Shown here piece after piece: positions 23,360-34,264 of a stretch of 64,000 nucleotides of DNA. How positions within the stretch are numbered: position 1 is the first letter of the stretch; each line of letters opens with the position of its first letter. The DNA comes from Periconia sp. R9002 (lineage: Eukaryota > Ascomycota > Dothideomycetes > Pleosporales > Periconiaceae): positions 1 through 64,000 of the forward strand of contig JAMAHW010000107.1 of assembly GCA_023627715.1 (NCBI GenBank), in the 5' to 3' direction. Made by a program: the position numbers and the translations under genes. The notes below the pieces were generated by a model. The model saw nothing but the letters and a program-made list of their open reading frames with translations. It did no database searches and was not told where the DNA came from.

Positions 23360-24871
23360 GGTGGGTTTGGGATGAAGGGGTTTGGGCTATAAAAAACGAT
23401 TGGAGTATGGGGGGTGGATGGATCCGAGGATGAGGTTCTTCTGGTAGCGAGAGAATGGAGAACCCGGGTAGGCCTGGTTGCTGCTCTGTTCTTGATAGAT
23501 GTCGAGGCATGTTTATATAGTTATCCATCCGTCCAGAATAGCGCGTGTATGTGTGGGGAACTGTGCGAAACGTCGCCCACCCCTGAGGGTCAGTTTACAG
23601 GGACCAGCATTTCGCCTTTTCCCGCAGGTGAGGGTGTATACACCATAAAGAACAGGAAAGTCCTAAGTTGTAGACCACCACGGCCAGCTCCGAATCAAAA
23701 TAGTGCCTAAGTTAAAGTCAGAACAACGCCAGGGACGAAAGGGCTTGAGACAAGCAACTCAGGAACAAGCATTCGACGCACCTCCTCGCACCTCATCCTC
23801 CGATTGGGCACGATACCATCTCACAACCACACTCTATCGTACCACCCCGCGGAGCAAACCATCCTTTCGACGGTGACACGCATCTCTGCCACCACCCGGC
23901 AGTCTGCGGGTGGGTGCCGCAGCACGCACGCCATTTCGGATCTATCTCGTCGAACAGGAAGGTCGTCCCCAACGCCAGCTAGAAGGCTGATGGGTACAGA
24001 AACAGTAAGTTAATCTTGTTAGTGAGGGCAGCACACCTTGTGTTTATCGCGGATGCTATCATGTGCCGTCTTGATAGGCTATTTGAGGTTATGGATCGTC
24101 GACTAGGCTTCTCGGACCCCTAGCCGAGACGGGAAGGTGGATACTTCCGTACATACATGGCGGGATGGGATGGTCCCTGGGGGCTAAGTAAGGGAGGGGA
24201 ATACCGGGGCCAGGAACCTTGATTGTTTTTTTATTTTCTGTGCCTATGTATAGGTATCTTGTTGGGAGATGGAGCGTGTGTGATTGATGCGTGCTGTTTA
24301 TTGGTTGGGTAAGGAGGGTAGCTGACGCGTATAGTTGTTCGACTGCAATGCAACTTAGCAGTGAAGCTCCGATACCTACCTGCGAGATCATGAATGAAGG
24401 GGGTGATTGTGAGAGCTGTGGGGGTTGGAGTTACGTGAACGCTAACGTGGGTGCGGTCAACTGGTGTCTCTTTAGTATGCACATGGGTGCTGTTCAAGGT
24501 ACATTATTAACCAGCTACATGATTAACCAGAACAAGAATTTAATAAAGCTTGAGATATACTACAGTAATTTCACTTCCAAGTGCAACAGAATAAGTACGC
24601 GGAGCATACGTGCATGTATGCATGAATCGTGCTAATTAGTTGAGAGCAGAACGAATAAACATCATCACAGACAATACGCAAACTGTTCCGTACCGTGCTG
24701 ATGGCAGACTCGTACTGCAGTGTCATACGTGCATTTAACTTTCAATAAACTACATACAAACCCCTATTTCCTCAAATCATCTACCTCTTTCTACACTACA
24801 CACATATAATCTTTCCTCAACTCAACTTACCCAATTAGGAAATATCCACCTCATCCATTGATCACTGCAAT
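23360..24871. other. Intergenic, no supported gene
   Basis: The right end of the RNase gene faces this 1.5-kb stretch, so its promoter lies at the left side. Several open frames exist but none has recognisable motifs, splice structure or coherent composition. No repeat, tRNA or CRISPR-like pattern was seen before the TTAGGG tract. Confidence 0.5.
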
Positions 24872-24901
24872 AGGGTTAGGGTTAGGGTTAGGGTTAGGGT
24901 T
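24872..24901 (+). repeat. Interstitial telomeric repeat, five TTAGGG-type units
   Basis: Exactly five tandem AGGGTT units, the telomere repeat of filamentous fungi, within normal unique sequence about 400 bp upstream of HEM3. It may be a fossil of end repair by telomerase at a break, or a telobox-like binding site in a promoter. Confidence 0.95.
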
Positions 24902-25297
24902 AAGACTAAACTCACCTCTCCAATCCCCAAAGCCCCTTCCTCCAGCACCTAAGGAGGGGAGCACATATAACCCGCTGAATGCTCCGAATTCGTAGCATAA
25001 ATAATTACTTAATTTTGACATAGAGTGAATGGAAACAATCACGGGATATATCAAAACACGCGATAGATCGGAGTATTCGGATCTCGGCGACGGGATGGTT
25101 GTTAGCGCTAAACCTTAACCACACCCTCCGATGACGCCCGCGTGGGGAAAACCATCAACCCCTCCAACAAAACATTTCAATAAAAAAGTTCAAAACACCC
25201 ACAACATCGCCACCACCTCCCTCCAAACCACCCCAATTCCCGTCTCCCTTCTCCTTCTCCTAACCCACATCCTGCACGTCGCCTTCCTACCAGAAAA

Positions 25298-26634
25298 ATG
25301 GCCTCAGGCGCAGCCGTCGACCTGCAAACACCCACCGTGCCCGCTCCCGCACACGCAAACACGTCGGTGAGCACGCAGTTCCCGCCTATCAACATCGGCA
25401 CGCGACGTTCGGCGCTTGCGCAGATCCAGGCAAAATGGGTTGAAACGCAGCTCAAACGCGCGTATCCGGATCGTACTTTTAATATTTGCGCCGTGCTGGC
25501 TCAGGGCGACAAGGATAAGGTGACGCCGCTGCAGCAGCTGAGTCAGGGCGAGAATGCGAAGAGCTTGTGGACGGGCGAGCTGGAGGGGATGCTGGAGGCG
25601 GGCGAGTTGGATTTTATTGTACATTGCTTGAAAGGTGCGTTTGGGTTACTTTGGGAATTCGTGTTTTGGATGTTCAATGCGGAGAAGGTTGATCTCGTAA
25701 CTGTGACAATGCCAATTTCGAGGAGAGAATGAACATAAACTGACCGTTCCTGATAAAAACAGACATGCCAACCCAACTCCCCGAAAACCTCACCATCGGC
25801 GCTATTCTCTCCCGCGAAGACCCCCGCGATGCCCTCATTCTCTCCCCACGCCTCCCCTCCAGCGTAACCAGCGTCGCCACATTACCCCCAGGCTCAACAA
25901 TTGGTACATCCTCCATCCGGCGCGCCGCATCACTACGCCGTCTCTACCCTCACCTGAAATTCGCCGACCTCCGCGGCAACGTGGGCACACGACTCGGCAA
26001 GCTGGACGCCGAGGACTCGCCCTTCAGCGCCATCATCCTGGCGGCCGCAGGGCTCAAGCGCATGGGCATGGAGAGCCGCATCAGCCAGTACCTGAGCAGT
26101 ACGAGCGGGGGAATGCTACACGCAGTGGGCCAAGGCGCTCTCGCCATCGAGATCCGCGCGAACGACGACTCCGTGAAGCAAATGCTCAACAGCATCCGCT
26201 GCGAGCGCACCACGCGCGCCTGCGAGGCCGAACGCGGTCTCCTCCGTGCCCTCGAAGGCGGCTGCAGTGTCCCCATCGGTGTTGAGACCTCCTGGAGCGG
26301 CGGCAAGACCTTGTCCGTTGGAGCCCAGCCCGCGAAAGACTACAACAAACACGGCGAAGCTCTCGAAGAGGACGAACCGGACATGGAGGACCAGGAACTC
26401 GTGCTCAAGACGCTCGTGGTAAGCGTCGATGGGACCGAATCCGTCGAGTATGAGGTGTCGCGCAAGGTACATTCAGCGGAGGAGGCGAGGGCCATGGGCG
26501 TCGATGTTGCGCGGATTTTGCTGGATCGAGGCGCGGATAAGATTTTATCCAAGATTAGCGAAGAGAAGAAGTGGGCGGCGAAGAAGGAGTTGGAGAAGGT
26601 GGAGACGGGTAAGAAGGAGGAAGCTTCATCATGA
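25298..26634 (+). CDS. HEM3: Hydroxymethylbilane synthase (porphobilinogen deaminase)
   Basis: Two exons, 25298-25634 and 25763-26634, with a 128-nt intron (GTGCGT...CAG, phase 1), give 402 aa. It joins four porphobilinogen molecules to hydroxymethylbilane, the third step of heme synthesis, in the cytosol. Seen: the N-terminal IGTRRSALAQIQAKWV, the region around SLWTGELEGMLEAGELDFIVHCLKD (the intron splits the conserved CLKD), TIGTSSIRRAASL, RGNVGTRL and the C-terminal GGCSVPIG, whose Cys carries the dipyrromethane cofactor. An acidic insert of about 35 residues follows this site, as in other fungal enzymes. The interstitial TTAGGG tract lies in the upstream region. Confidence 0.96.
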
Positions 26635-27506
26635 AGATTGAGCATTGTCGTTTTTGGTTTCTTTCGCGTATCTTCTCTTTCTAGGTACATACCATAGACA
26701 GGCTCTTCGTCATATACAGAAATACATGATACTATACTACGTTACTGTTGGAAATGGCAAGAGGGAAGCAGCTGACATATAACAAATACGTTACAGGTCA
26801 TGCGAGTACCTGAAACAAGCGGAGGTAACAGTTGAAAGGAAGGTATATCACCTACTTAAGTACCCTTTCTAGCATTGTAGATGGTTACCATTCAGCACAG
26901 GCATTGACCACTCTGATTTCCAACAATTACACTACATCCTCAAGCTCCCACCCACCCACCAACTGACCTTCCTACCTCTCTTTTTTCAAACATACATTCC
27001 ATCACCTAATACGCCCTTTTTCATCCTGCTTGGAATTAGAAATAAGAAAAAATGTATCGTCCTCGCTAGATCGGTCATGAAAGCATGCGTTTCCGCATCG
27101 GTCCTCCGCTATATCTATATTCACCTACCTACGTATACCATATATACATAGGTCCAATAGGAATTCGAAAATTTCCAATCAGCTTTCGGAGCTGCTACGG
27201 GTACTTCAAATATACATTTTTTGAAAATGGTAGGGGTCTTGACTCCGTCATGGACAATCTAATCTGATCATCAGTTATTATAATTGGCCCCCGCTGCAAG
27301 TAAGCGCACTAACGACACCCCAAAGTTACGCGCTCTCCTCCAAACGCGTGCGCCTACCGCCGCACGCCCGCATCTTCTCACATCTCTCTCCCCGCACCTC
27401 CATCTCACCACCCCAAATCCCACCCTTCCCCCTCCAAACCGAACATGCTACAAGCTCTCTCTCCTCCTACCCACACAAACATCTTCCAAAAAACCGACAA
27501 GGCAAC
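26635..27506. other. Intergenic: HEM3 3' flank and promoter of RFTS gene
   Basis: No gene supported. Pyrimidine-rich leader sequence occupies about 27,340-27,500, directly before the chosen start of the next gene. An alternative upstream in-frame ATG at 27,348 would add 53 low-complexity residues and is less likely to be the true start. Confidence 0.55.
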
Positions 27507-29992
27507 ATGCTCCTCACCCCCGAACTCAAGATCCTAAAACCCATCGACCCGTCCATAACAAATCCGGACGACTATGAAATCTTCGTGCTGAGCAATGCGC
27601 ACGTCGTGTACGAGTGCAATGGGAAGCCGGCAAATCTGCTGACGGCGTACGGGGATACGCCGTTGAAGGTGGAGGGCAGGCTGGAGCCGGTGGAGAGGAG
27701 ACAGGTCAAATGCCTCGTCAAGAAACCGTTCAAGCCCGTCGATGTCGTGATACGGAACGTTACGCGCTTCTCTTACGGCCAGATGACGGATGGCGAGTTG
27801 GTGATTTGGGCCCTGGGCGAGGCGGGCTGGTTCGAGATTCGCCCGCGCAGGGACTACAAGGCTATTTATCAGGATATGGTTGAGGCGGTTGAGCTGCTGT
27901 ATTTTGTTTCGGATATTTATAATGAGCCGAGGAAGAGGGGTGGTGGGCCGAGTGCGCAGTTGGTTTTCCAGGAGGTATGCTTGCTTGCCTGCTATTTAGG
28001 GATTGTGTGTGGGAAGGCTGACCAAGATGCACAGTACGCTGAAGACGAGAGATACCCATGTACCGATCCCGACGTCGCGGCGCAACTCTTTTTCAGACAT
28101 CACGAATTTCTTATTATGAGCTTTTTGAACCGAGCGCAAGGCATTGCGTGGGGGAATACCCCTATTTGTCAACATTTTAAGAAACAATATCCCGTGAGTT
28201 TGGCTTAGCGGAAGTCCATAATGTACATTTTCTGAGAAGTTTTACAGAAAGTATACGAGACCACGAAAGCGCGCGTAGAAGGTCGCGTGAAGAAACCTAC
28301 CAGGGCCGCTTCCAAGGCGTCTCCTGCTCCCTCCACAATATCAGCTGGCCGCAAGAAGGCGCCGGCGGCAAAAGATTCAGAACCGCATCCGAAAAAGGAC
28401 GACAATTGGTGGGAAGCAGCGGCTATCTACGAATTTATTCGATCAGCAGTGAACAAGCGCGCACTAAAACCCGGCCACAATCACATCACACTGGACCGAG
28501 TGGCTACATTGATGGTGAAGCGTTATGAGATCGACGAGGCGGAGACAGCGAGGAGCGTTCTGTTAGTGCACGCGCAAAACCTCTGCTACAAGATGAGACA
28601 CCCGCGGAGCAAGAGCGCCAATTTTCTCGTCGACGAACCCATCTATCATGAACTGGAAACCGGACACGACCTCTCCGCCATTGATATCAGAAGAGCTGAG
28701 GCAGTTCAGCTCCGGCCGCGGAAAGACCAAGCTCTCCACCGGATCATGACAGACGAGTCGGAAGAAGAGGTCTCAGACGACGCACTGGTGACACCTCAGC
28801 GACGTCCAGATGGACGAAAGAAGAAAGGACGACTCTCCGTGTTACGACCCACGGGCAGCAAGTATTCCGGCAAACGACAGAGCGCCAAAGGATACAAAGG
28901 CAAAGGGAAAGGCAAGGGGCCGGGTACGGGCGACGTCCCCTTATCCGAAGAATCCCAAGCAGACGCCGAAGACGACGACGACAATAGCGACAGCGACAGC
29001 CAGATGGGCGCCGACACGCCAACGCAAGCCCTCTCGCCCGGCCGCTCCAAGCGCAAATTCGTCAGCACCCTCGAAGACGACGAGCTGGAAAAGGGCCGGC
29101 GGAAACGCGCCGCCAGCAACTCCATCACGCCCAAATCCCCACCTACCACCACCTCAACAGGTGACTCCTCTGAACGCGACGAGGACGACGAATCCCCCGA
29201 ATCAACCTCCGACTCCGACTCCGACTCCGACTCCGACTCCGACTCCAACTTCGACTCCTCAAACGAAAACGACAACGACAACGAAAATGAAGAACCCGAC
29301 ACCGCCGCCCTCCCCCTCCGATACCGTCCCACCCCTCTCACCACCACCACCACACACACCAGCAACGCCGCAGCATCCACCCCACCCAAACCCCCAACAA
29401 CAACAGTAACAACAAACCACAAAATCGTACCCCCCATCGTCACCACGCCCCTCCCCACCTACGAACCCAACGGCCCGCGCGACTCGTGGAACTGCACCTT
29501 CGACGGCTGCGCGCAGCGCATCTACGGCGCGTCCAAGGAGCTCGGGCGTCGCCTCATCACCGAGCACCTCGAGGACCACGCGCGGGGCCGCGAGACGGTC
29601 GTGGGGATCTTGTTGAGGGAGGAGGAGAGGTTGAGGTTGCCTGTTAAGTAAGTTCTTTTTTTTTTGTTTCTTTTTCTTTGGGAGATATTGGAGAGTTTGT
29701 TTGCTTGGTTTATTGTAACTTATATAACGTGATCTTTGTGATACCCTTCCCCCCTAACATCCCCTTCCCCTTTTACCTTCCTGCAAACATCCTTACCAAA
29801 CTCTTCTTCCCCCCACCTCCTTTCCTCTCAATCCACACCAAGCTAAACATAAGAAAAAAAAACAGCAACCTCCTCAAAAAAATCCGCGAACTGAGCGAAG
29901 CTCAGACGCCTTTATTTCCAAATCCTCCTGGAGCTCCAACAACAACAACGACGACGGTGGTGGCGCCGAGAGGGTTGCGGAGGGTTGTTTGA
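27507..29992 (+). CDS. RFTS (DNMT1-RFD) domain protein with C-terminal zinc-finger-like motif
   Basis: Four exons: 27507-27974, 28035-28193, 28248-29647 and 29866-29992. Introns are 60, 54 and 218 nt, giving 717 aa. Residues 1-250 resemble the replication-foci-targeting (RFTS) domain known from DNMT1 and from Raf2, a subunit of the fission-yeast Clr4 heterochromatin complex: an early PDDYEIFVLSNAHV, then SYGQMTDGELVIWALGEAGWFEI and KAIYQDMVEAVELLYF. The middle (about 210-330) is helical and basic. About 340-590 is disordered, with a (SD)n run encoded by a GACTCC microsatellite at about 29,212-29,248. Near the C-terminus WNCTFDGCAQRIYG followed by EHLEDH could bind zinc as C2H2. The first intron is a multiple of three and open, so intron retention is possible. 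A chromatin or heterochromatin role is inferred from the domain only. Confidence 0.85.
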
Positions 29993-30256
29993 GGTCTTCT
30001 TTGTTTTGTTTGTTGTATCTTCTAGGGTATTTTTTTTATTTGTTAAATGATAGATGGGTTGGGGTAGAGAGGAAGAAGAGGGGGGGAGGGTTAGAGAGAT
30101 ATGGGTTAACGATTCTTATTTATCAAACTTATGTCATGTATGTATATAAAGAGTTAAACACTTCTCAAAGTTGAAATTCAAAAAATCTAATCGGATAATT
30201 TTTTTTTTCTACCTAAGCCTAAAAGCCTTACACAAAAAACCCTCTGGTCCGGGGGG

Positions 30257-30266
30257 NNNNNNNNNN
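30257..30266. other. Assembly gap (10 N) in a G/C homopolymer
   Basis: Ten N bases, flanked on the left by a short run of G and on the right by long runs of C. The gap is probably of unknown length. It lies 24 bp beyond the stop codon of the NAD kinase gene, so no coding sequence is visibly lost. Confidence 0.98.
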
Positions 30267-30289
30267 CCCTCCCTCCCCCCCCCCCCCCC

Positions 30290-31936
30290 CTACGGCGCCC
30301 ACTCCTTAAACGCCTTCTGCCGCTGTCGACTATTCCACTGCAACGTGCGACTAATACTATCCACCCAATCCTTACTCCGCCTCTCCAACGGCAACACACT
30401 CGGAAACGGAAACCTCGACGCACTAATCGTCACATAATCCCCGGGCTTCAACTCCACCCTCTCCCTCCCATCGAAACTCGCCCAGCTGCTCGTGCGCGCA
30501 TCATACGGCACGCCCGCGCGCAGCACAATCGTGTCGGGTAGAATAATCGGCCGGAAGGACAGCGTGTGCGCGCAGATGGCGGTGACGAGGATGACGGGGT
30601 TGTCCGGGTGGCAGAGGGAGCCTCCCGCGGCGAGGTTGTATGCGGTGGAGCCGGTCGGGGTCGAGATGCAGACGCCGTCGGCTTGGACGGTGGTGAAGTG
30701 TTCGTCGTCGCCGAAGAGTTCGATCGAGGACATGGTGGGGTTCGGCCCGCGGTCGACGACGACTTCGTTGAGGATGTTGTGGGTTCCGTCGGGGCGGTGC
30801 GTGTGGTGGTCTTCGATTTCTTCGCCGATGAGCTCCTCGACGAGGTCTCGGTCCGTGTTGGTGGTGGAGGAGGAGGTGGTGGTGGGTGAGCGGGGTTGGG
30901 AGCGCATGACGGTGGCTTCGAAGCGGAGACGCAGTCCGACTGTCATGCCTTCGGTGAAGATGCGCGAGAGGGTCTGCGGGTACTGTCCGTAGTCGAATTT
31001 GGTGAGGAAGCCTAGGGACCCGAGGGAGAAGGCTAGGACGGGCGGCACGACGTGTTGGAAGAGCCAGGAGGCGTAGAGGACTGTGCCGTCGCCGCCGAGC
31101 TGATGTATGTGTTAGCGAGGTTTTGTATTGTGGTTTGTATGGACGTACTGCTAATACGATATCGAAGTTTTGGGGCTTCTCGGCGCAAAGCTCGTTGGTC
31201 CAAAATTTGAGGCGTCCTTTGAAGCCTGGGTTTTGTTCTAATAAACCATCGGCGTCGAATAAGTTGTTCTTCTCCAACGTTTGCTCTACGTAAACTTGGA
31301 ACTTCTCGTCTTTAGTCAACAGCCAATTCGTCGTCTCCCTCGCGTGTTTAATCAACGTCTCATCATGCGCTTTCGCCAATATGAAGATGGTCCGCACATT
31401 CAGCATGAGTCTAATCTGCGACAGTTTCTTCGAAAGTTCTCGGATCCCAAACGCCATGTCCGATATCTGCTTCTTGGTGAGAAGCCGCGAGAGGTGCGGT
31501 GGTTCGGCATGGTCGGCCGGGCCTTTGTCCACGCGGCGTTGTTGCGCGAGACCTTCGGACGAAGCAATGTGGTCCTTGAGGGCGATGCCGTCATGTTTCT
31601 CGAGGAGAGTGTGGACGAAGCATTGCGTTTTTGTGTACTGATGTCCCGGTCGAGAGGTGGCAGATGGTACTAAGGAGGATCTACGCCGGTGAATACCGTC
31701 TTCCTCAAAAACAACCTGTCGCGGGAGTATGGATCAGCCACGAAAATGGAAAGAAGATATGAGGTGCTAACTTCTAACTGCTGGCCATCTTGGTCGCTGC
31801 TTATGCTCTTCCTGTCTTGCTCGATTGCTTCGCTCTCAGAGTGGATGTTAGCTTAGACGCATATGCATGACGTGGGGACTTTTGCTACCTGGGTGGCCGA
31901 CTCTCGAAGCGCATCGCTGAGGTAATTTGTCGCCAT
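30290..31936 (-). CDS. NAD kinase (ATP-NAD kinase, Utr1/Pos5-like)
   Basis: Four exons: 31936-31889, 31834-31772, 31715-31149 and 31099-30290. Introns of 54, 56 and 49 nt, all phase 0, give 495 aa. It phosphorylates NAD to NADP. Seen: the LGGDGTVLYASWLF loop immediately after the third intron, NEVVVDRGPNPTMSSIELF, DGVCISTPTGSTAYNLAAGG and a conserved late HTLSFRPIILPD block. Two tiny 5' exons (16 and 21 codons) were needed to reach an ATG. Without them the frame extends upstream with no start. The N-terminus is not strongly mitochondrial, so a cytosolic Utr1-like enzyme is more likely than Pos5. Confidence 0.93.
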
Positions 31937-32236
31937 CTGGACGCAAAATCAGCCGACTGCGATACTAGTGAGAAACAGATTCAAGAAATGGGGCGCAAAG
32001 AATATTATATATGTCGGATCCAACATTGAAGTAATTAACCGCGCTGTTGGGTTTCTTTCGCGTTTAGTGGGGTACATTCCCACTGGTGCCCCGCATTGTC
32101 CAATCAGCAATGACGACATCACCGTCAGTCAGCGTAGTGCATTGTTAATCATCACCTGCCCCAAGTAATCAGGAAAGACGAACGGTTAAGTAAATCTTAC
32201 TCATAATGGTCTACGTTTCCTTTCGGAAATGACATT

Positions 32237-33509
32237 TCACAGAGGCGCTTCTACCGACTGTAAGACTTCTTCAATGACATCCTCAACCGTAATACCATCG
32301 AGAACTGCTTTGACTGCCTCCAAAGAACTCCCCCATTGCATGCTTCGCTCGTCTCTTGGGGATGTGATGATGATTCGGTGAGGGTAGACTTTTCGTGCCG
32401 CAAGGGCTACCAAGGACGGTGTGATGTAGGAAAGCCCGTGAAGAGGCGCAAGGGCACTACTACCGTTAGCAAATGGAACGCCTTCTTAAAATAAGGGAGT
32501 GGTTACTGTGCCAAGGTGGTGAAATGGCGCGTAGCCATGGCTGATATGCCTCCCCTCACTGCCCGATGCAACCTCATGAAAACAATAATATTGTGAAGGT
32601 AGGCACGCACTTCCGAGCTAATCTTGACTTCACTTACAAGCGAAGTGAGCTCGTGAAGATCCTATACATCATTAGCCACTTTCCGAATCAAAATTAGATT
32701 CACGTACCTCATGCGAGAACAAGATGCTCTTTTTCTGCTTACCAAGTCGTACAGGTGGTGATCGGACAACAGAGGACATGGATGCATCGTCTTCCGACAC
32801 AATTTCCATATCTTGTAATTCTTCCAGATTTGGCAATCCATGATCGTCTTGGTGCTTATGCGATATGCAGAATTGGTCGTTCTGCTTACTGTTAACCATA
32901 TTTCGACATACTTTTCCTATTCTTTGCATACCACATGAGTCGACAAGCGCACCGACCCGCTGGCATTCAAAGCAATGAACACGAACGGCTTCGGCGCAGA
33001 ATGCACAGCGGTTCTGGTATAATTCCTTTTGCCTCGCATAAGCTACACCGAAAGTCAGACAGCATTTTGACGTATCCATGACCGACGTACCTCCAAGGCT
33101 TGCACCTGAACGAGCGGGATGGCTTTGTTGAGGTTTTTGGCGACGACGATATTGGCTATCGTGCCATTCTCTGCCGAACTAGCGCGATCCTCGTTGCCAT
33201 CTTGCACAACAATGCCGGTTCCGAAATCATCCAAGGTTGTTGCCTCGGAGCAGGCTAGCACCGCTGAGGTCAATCCGAAGGTGTTCGCTGCAATCTGTTG
33301 CAGGCCATCAGCCACAATCCTTTCATAAGAATATTGCTTTTCTAAAAGAAAGTTCGTACAAGCCGTATTTCGTGAACTACAGGATCGAGGGATTCAGGCA
33401 CAGCTTCAATGATGCAGTGCTGCTCTGTGATCAGAGATAGGAGCACGGCAAGTTCAATGTCGCTCAGAGCTTGCACCTTTTCCACTATGCGATCTTCGGC
33501 GTCTTCCAT
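32237..33509 (-). CDS. Magnesium-chelatase/AAA-lid-like fungal protein
   Basis: Six exons: 33509-33381, 33336-33091, 33042-32932, 32881-32708, 32661-32507 and 32456-32237. Introns of 44, 48, 50, 46 and 50 nt give 344 aa. The gene is nearly invisible in single frames because its exons are so short. Seen in order: RIVEKVQALSDIELAVLLSL and EQHCII, TLDDFGTGIVV, NYTRTAVHSAPKPFVFIAL, NDQFCISH, YLHNIIVFMRLHRAV, and ITPSLVALAARKVYPHRI. This is the layout of a widespread fungal family that databases tend to call magnesium chelatase, related to the C-terminal lid of ChlI/YifB-type AAA+ proteins. No Walker A motif is present, so ATPase activity is unlikely, and fungi make no chlorophyll. The first intron is the least certain (weak acceptor). 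True function unknown. Confidence 0.75.
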
Positions 33510-33706
33510 TACGTCGATTCAATCAGACTGCGTCCCATGCTGTTGAATTATGATGCATGCAAAGGCAAGGGGAACAAACAACAAGTCCGGGCTGGAGTTA
33601 TTCGCTAGTTTGGAAGAGGTGAGGTTGAGTCTTGACCAGGGTACATTTAGTAGGTTAATTGGCGCTAAGCCAGAAAGGAATATCAACGTGCCATGCGGAA
33701 TACATG

Positions 33707-33874
33707 TACAGAGGGGTGACACGCCGGAAAGTCACATATCAGGAGGACTAATAGGTTCTACAAATTAGAAGCTCTACGACCTATATAGTCTCTAGTATAG
33801 TTTTCTAATTTATAAATAACGCCTGGTACACTAGCTACCCGATATATAACCTCCCGGCGTGTCACCCCTCTGTA
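33707..33874. mobile_element. MITE with 19-bp terminal inverted repeats and TA target duplication
   Basis: Perfect inverted repeats CAGAGGGGTGACACGCCGG at 33709-33727 and, reverse-complemented, at 33854-33872. Both ends are bordered by TA, the target duplication of Tc1/mariner-type transposons. The 126-bp interior is AT-rich and non-coding. It is a non-autonomous element that depends on a transposase elsewhere. It lies between the chelatase-like gene and TUF1 and interrupts no recognised gene. Confidence 0.9.
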
Positions 33875-34264
33875 TGTAAGTGGTAGTTGTTTGCCTGAAC
33901 GCAAGACCAATACTATCTCAATGGCTTTAACATGCGCGTGGACTGTCAATCTGCTTGTTTCGAACTTTTACATTCAGTTCTCAGCTATCTTAATTCGTAC
34001 AGGTATCCCGGCCATGATCTAATTTTGTCTCCGGAACCAAATAACTCCAAAGCAGATGATATAGTTACATGGAGGGGGAGAGATGAGAGGAGGGAAATGT
34101 ACATGTACAAAAAGTAGCGCTCAGAAACATTGTTGTACAAGAAGCCAATCAGTACATCTTACATCAAAATAGTTTTGCCCTCCGAATCCGCTTGTTCTCC
34201 CAGCTGTCTTACACAGACAGTATTTCAAATTTGTTCGCATCTACGTCACCCGAAGTAGACTGCT
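33875..34264. other. Intergenic, 3' flank of TUF1
   Basis: No gene or structured element recognised. The right portion is the 3' untranslated region of the minus-strand TUF1 gene. With the MITE it makes up most of the 755-bp gap between the chelatase-like gene and TUF1. Confidence 0.5.

Noticed and set aside
24291..24635. Open frame of 114 residues upstream of HEM3
   Set aside because: No signal peptide, motif, splice structure or coherent composition; probably chance.
29212..29248. Short tandem GACTCC repeat considered as a CRISPR-like array
   Set aside because: Units are 6 bp without spacers, inside a coding sequence; it is an SD-encoding microsatellite in a eukaryote.
28796..29458. 220-residue frame on the minus strand opposite the RFTS gene
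   Set aside because: Val/Ser-rich translation of the low-complexity region of the real gene in reverse; a shadow.
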